Shown: positions 7,162 to 9,014 of the stretch, piece after piece
Numbering within the stretch: position 1 is the first letter of the stretch
Layout of the letters: every line of letters starts with the position of its first letter
DNA from: Oscillospiraceae bacterium
GTDB lineage: Bacteria; Bacillota; Clostridia; Oscillospirales; Acutalibacteraceae
Length of the DNA stretch: 9,014 bases
Direction of reading: 5' to 3'
NCBI GenBank assembly: GCA_003505905.1
Contig: DNXM01000161.1
Span: 1-9,014, forward strand
Notes under the pieces: model-generated
What the model was told of the DNA's origin: nothing
Seen by the model: the letters and a program-made list of their open reading frames with translations, nothing else
Database searches by the model: none
Made by a program: the position numbers and the translations under genes

Positions 7162-7435
7162 TTATGGGGTTGTTGACGGAATTTCGGTAACCGTGATTGT
7201 GACACCGCCTTCGGGAACGGCGATGTTGATTTTTCCGTCACTCATTCGGCAGGAGTAGCTTGACAGCGGCGCACCGACTTGGTCTTGAACGGTCACTTGA
7301 TAGCTTGCATCCACGGTCGGGCAGAGCTTGACCGGGCGCCGGATTGTATTTTTCGGCAAAAAACGGAAAAATGAAATATATGACCGAGAGAAAAACAGCC
7401 AGTGCTTTTTTGAAAAACAAATAAGCGGAATACAT
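7162..7435 (-). pseudogene. Small secreted protein gene with a one-base frameshift
   Basis: ATG at 7435 has an excellent ribosome site (GAGGTGA, 7 bases upstream) and opens a signal peptide-like sequence, MYSAYLFFKKALAVF and onward through a hydrophobic core to about residue 27. As written the frame leaves the expected product after NPAP and ends at 7238 (65 residues). If one C is dropped from the C run at 7336-7334, the frame joins a stretch that reads VKLCPTVDASYQVTV and ends IPSTTP at TAA 7164-7162. That gives a 90-residue secreted or membrane-tethered protein with a short beta-rich tail. The span is 274 bases, one more than a multiple of three, which fits a single insertion. An alternative start in the second frame gives 145 residues, but its first part overlaps the promoter region and looks non-coding. 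I do not recognise the family. The shift may be a real mutation or a sequencing error. Confidence 0.6.
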
Positions 7436-7466
7436 TGTCGAATCACCTCGTTTTTATGTTGAGAAC

Positions 7467-7475
7467 ATGATACCA
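7467..7475 (-). promoter_or_regulatory. Extended -10 promoter for the small protein/deaminase unit
   Basis: TGG followed by TATCAT on the minus strand forms an extended -10 element about 32 bases before the ATG at 7435. No good -35 hexamer stands at the right spacing (TAGATT at 17 bases is poor), which is tolerable for extended -10 promoters. It lies back to back with the plus-strand promoter at 7529-7557. Confidence 0.5.
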
Positions 7476-7528
7476 CATTTTCTTTGAAAAATCTACCTCG
7501 CATACGGGCCTTTTCGCTTGCTTTTTTC

Positions 7529-7557
7529 TTGACGAAGGCTTTCATTGATGGTACGAT
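7529..7557 (+). promoter_or_regulatory. Sigma-70-type promoter of the metallophosphoesterase unit
   Basis: TTGACG (7529-7534), a 17-base spacer and TACGAT (7552-7557) form a near-consensus promoter. Transcription should begin near 7564, about 35 bases before the start codon at 7599. Confidence 0.75.
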
Positions 7558-7598
7558 AGACCTATATCGAAAAACTCGTTCAATCGGAGGATACAACA

Positions 7599-8873
7599 AT
7601 GAAAAAAGGTTCTCAATTTTTCAAAAAAGCAATGTCGGTTTTGCTGAGCGTTGTGTTGCTGGCTTCGCTTGGCATCGTTTCGTCCTTGGCACAGGGAACG
7701 GACGAAAAGCTGAAGGCGGATGCCAACGGCAATTTTAAGGTGTTACAGGTTGCCGATGTGCAGCAGCATGAAACGACCGACGGAAAAAAGCATTTCAGCC
7801 TGCTTACGCTCAATACCATCCGCATGGCGGTTGCCGAATTGCAGCCCGATTTGATTGTTTTGACGGGTGACAACATTCACCGCTGTGACTCGTTGGCGGA
7901 CTTTGATTATTCCGTTCAAACGCTCGTTTCAACCTTCAAGGGCACTCCGTTTGCGGTGACCTACGGCAACCACGATTTGGAGCGCAACAAGGATAACGGT
8001 GTTTGCTTAACCTATAAGCAGGAGCAGGCGATTTACGAAAAGTACGGTGCTCTGACACTCAATCAAACAGGGCTTACCTGTTCCGATACAACCGACTATG
8101 CAACCGCAAAATACGGTACGGGATATTTGGATGTTTATTCGGCGGACGGAAAAACCGTTGTCGAACGGGTGATTTTGCTCAACTCGGGCACCTATGAGGT
8201 GAAAGCGTCCGAGCCGGACGGCAATGTGATTAACAACGGCAGGGAAGGCTACGGCAGACCCGGCGTAAACGCAAAAACCTACAAGGATGTTGACTACGAC
8301 AATGTGGTGAAAGCCGTTGAAAAATGGACGAGTGAAGGCATTGCGTGCGTAGCTTATCAGCACATTCCCATGCAGGAATTTTTCACGAGCGGAATCATTG
8401 TTGAGGGCGAAAAGGGCGATGTTTTGATGGACGGCCGTCAGCCCGAGCCGTTTGCCGGCAAATACTACAAAAACAGCGTAAAAAACACGAAAATAAATCA
8501 GTTTGTCGAGCCTTGCGGCTGCTCCTATTACAGCACCGAGTCGCTCTACAAGGCGTTTGCCAAAAACGGGAATACGCTTGCCGTTTGTTACGGTCACGAC
8601 CACACCAATACCGTTATGGGTGAGGGAAGCTGTTACGGCATGAAGCTGGTGCAGGGCTACGGCGGCGGAATGCTCGTCTATCCGTCCGACTACGGTGAAG
8701 ACAGCCCGGTGGCGGATTACAACCCGATGGTTTGTCTGTATACCTTTGACGGTATACATTTGACGAAATCAACGCAAACGCACAATGCGCTTTTGCGGCA
8801 TTACATTTTCGGTGGCTACCTGTTGGATTATATCAAACAATCTGTTCTCAATCTGTTCCGAAAGACCGTTTAA
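7599..8873 (+). CDS. Secreted calcineurin-like metallophosphoesterase
   Basis: A 424-residue exported phosphoesterase with two-metal active-site motifs in order: LQVADVQ (49-55, D53), TGDNIH (89-94), YGNHD (122-126), the histidine in YQHIP (H255) and GHDH (332-335). The first motif reads D-x-Q where most of the family has D-x-H, so one metal ligand appears replaced. The layout resembles the Dcr2/Ted1/PAP29-like branch, but the substrate cannot be told from sequence. Residues 1-31 form a signal peptide (MKKGSQFFKKAMSVLLSV, then a hydrophobic core) with likely cleavage near SLA-QG. The first 20 residues resemble those of the broken small protein encoded divergently. ATG at 7599 follows GGAGG by 8 bases. 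The next gene starts 16 bases after the stop with no terminator between, so they are probably co-transcribed. Confidence 0.92.
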   Translation: MKKGSQFFKKAMSVLLSVVLLASLGIVSSLAQGTDEKLKADANGNFKVLQVADVQQHETTDGKKHFSLLTLNTIRMAVAELQPDLIVLTGDNIHRCDSLADFDYSVQTLVSTFKGTPFAVTYGNHDLERNKDNGVCLTYKQEQAIYEKYGALTLNQTGLTCSDTTDYATAKYGTGYLDVYSADGKTVVERVILLNSGTYEVKASEPDGNVINNGREGYGRPGVNAKTYKDVDYDNVVKAVEKWTSEGIACVAYQHIPMQEFFTSGIIVEGEKGDVLMDGRQPEPFAGKYYKNSVKNTKINQFVEPCGCSYYSTESLYKAFAKNGNTLAVCYGHDHTNTVMGEGSCYGMKLVQGYGGGMLVYPSDYGEDSPVADYNPMVCLYTFDGIHLTKSTQTHNALLRHYIFGGYLLDYIKQSVLNLFRKTV

Positions 8874-8889
8874 AACGGAGGATATAAAA

Positions 8890-9014
8890 ATGAAATTCAG
8901 TACCGTTGTGCTGGCTGTTCGGGATATGAACCGTTCGCTGGCATTTTACAAAGAAATATTCGACCAAGATGTTACCTGCGACCTCGGCTGGAACAAAACG
9001 CTGTCATGCGGGTT
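8890..9014 (+). CDS. Glyoxalase/bleomycin-resistance (VOC) family protein, 5' part only
   Basis: The first 41 codons of a gene cut by the right edge. The opening FSTVVLAVRDMNRSLAFYKE, followed by IF, is the characteristic first beta-alpha unit of a VOC domain, in which a strand carrying a metal- or ligand-contacting position is followed by the D-x-x-x-S-xx-FY helix. GGAGG lies 8 bases before the ATG. It follows the metallophosphoesterase by 16 bases in the same direction and probably shares its promoter. Too little remains to say whether it is a lyase, a dioxygenase or a resistance protein. Confidence 0.82.
   Translation, partial: MKFSTVVLAVRDMNRSLAFYKEIFDQDVTCDLGWNKTLSCG

Noticed and set aside
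7436..7599. N-terminal part of a 145-codon minus-strand frame reaching 7599
   Set aside because: It runs through both promoters and the ribosome sites of the divergent units. The better start for the small protein is ATG 7435 in another frame.
8007..8759. Minus-strand open frame of 250 codons
   Set aside because: It is antisense to the metallophosphoesterase, which has intact motifs, a promoter, a ribosome site and a signal peptide.
1..9014. CRISPR array, tRNA, insertion sequence or integrase
   Set aside because: I looked for repeated spacers, cloverleaf-like sequences, transposase motifs and terminal repeats on both strands and saw none.

Overview
The window looks like chromosomal DNA of a gut- or rumen-type Clostridia bacterium (Oscillospiraceae/Ruminococcaceae-like). 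Three things suggest this: moderate G+C, strong GGAGG or GAGGTGA ribosome binding sites, and lysine-led signal peptides of the 'FFKKAxxVxLSV' style on two neighbouring proteins. This is inferred from style only; no rRNA or other marker gene is present.

Positions 1-4592 (minus strand) hold a compact three-gene restriction-modification operon, read from right to left. First comes a protein carrying the N-terminal half of a gamma-class adenine methyltransferase (motif X and a motif-I-like region). Eight bases later comes a second protein that begins almost at the catalytic NPPY motif and carries the rest of the methyltransferase plus the target recognition part. Directly abutting it (TAA then ATG) is a long SF2 DEAH helicase with an N-terminal GIY-YIG-like nuclease domain, which runs off the left edge after 880 codons. 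The genes are tightly coupled, so the likely product is a modification-plus-cleavage defence system in which the nuclease is GIY-YIG rather than the PD-(D/E)XK type usual for type I and III systems. The second methyltransferase gene is clearly more AT-rich than its neighbours, as expected if the specificity module has been exchanged.

Positions 4593-5745 (minus) hold a membrane-anchored GH16 beta-glucanase-like gene with its own well-formed promoter. A 12-base perfect palindrome lies just upstream of the -35 box. No convincing promoter or terminator separates this gene from the restriction-modification operon.

Positions 5707-7475 (minus) form a second unit: promoter, a small secreted-protein gene broken by a one-base insertion in a C run, an intact ADGF-like adenosine deaminase, and a strong intrinsic terminator.

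Positions 7529-9014 (plus) form a divergent unit: a near-consensus promoter, a secreted calcineurin-like metallophosphoesterase, and the start of a glyoxalase/VOC-family gene cut by the right edge. An exported phosphatase beside an adenosine deaminase could suit nucleotide/nucleoside salvage, but that link is inference. No tRNA, rRNA, CRISPR array, insertion sequence or integrase was seen. Intergenic stretches are all under 170 bases.
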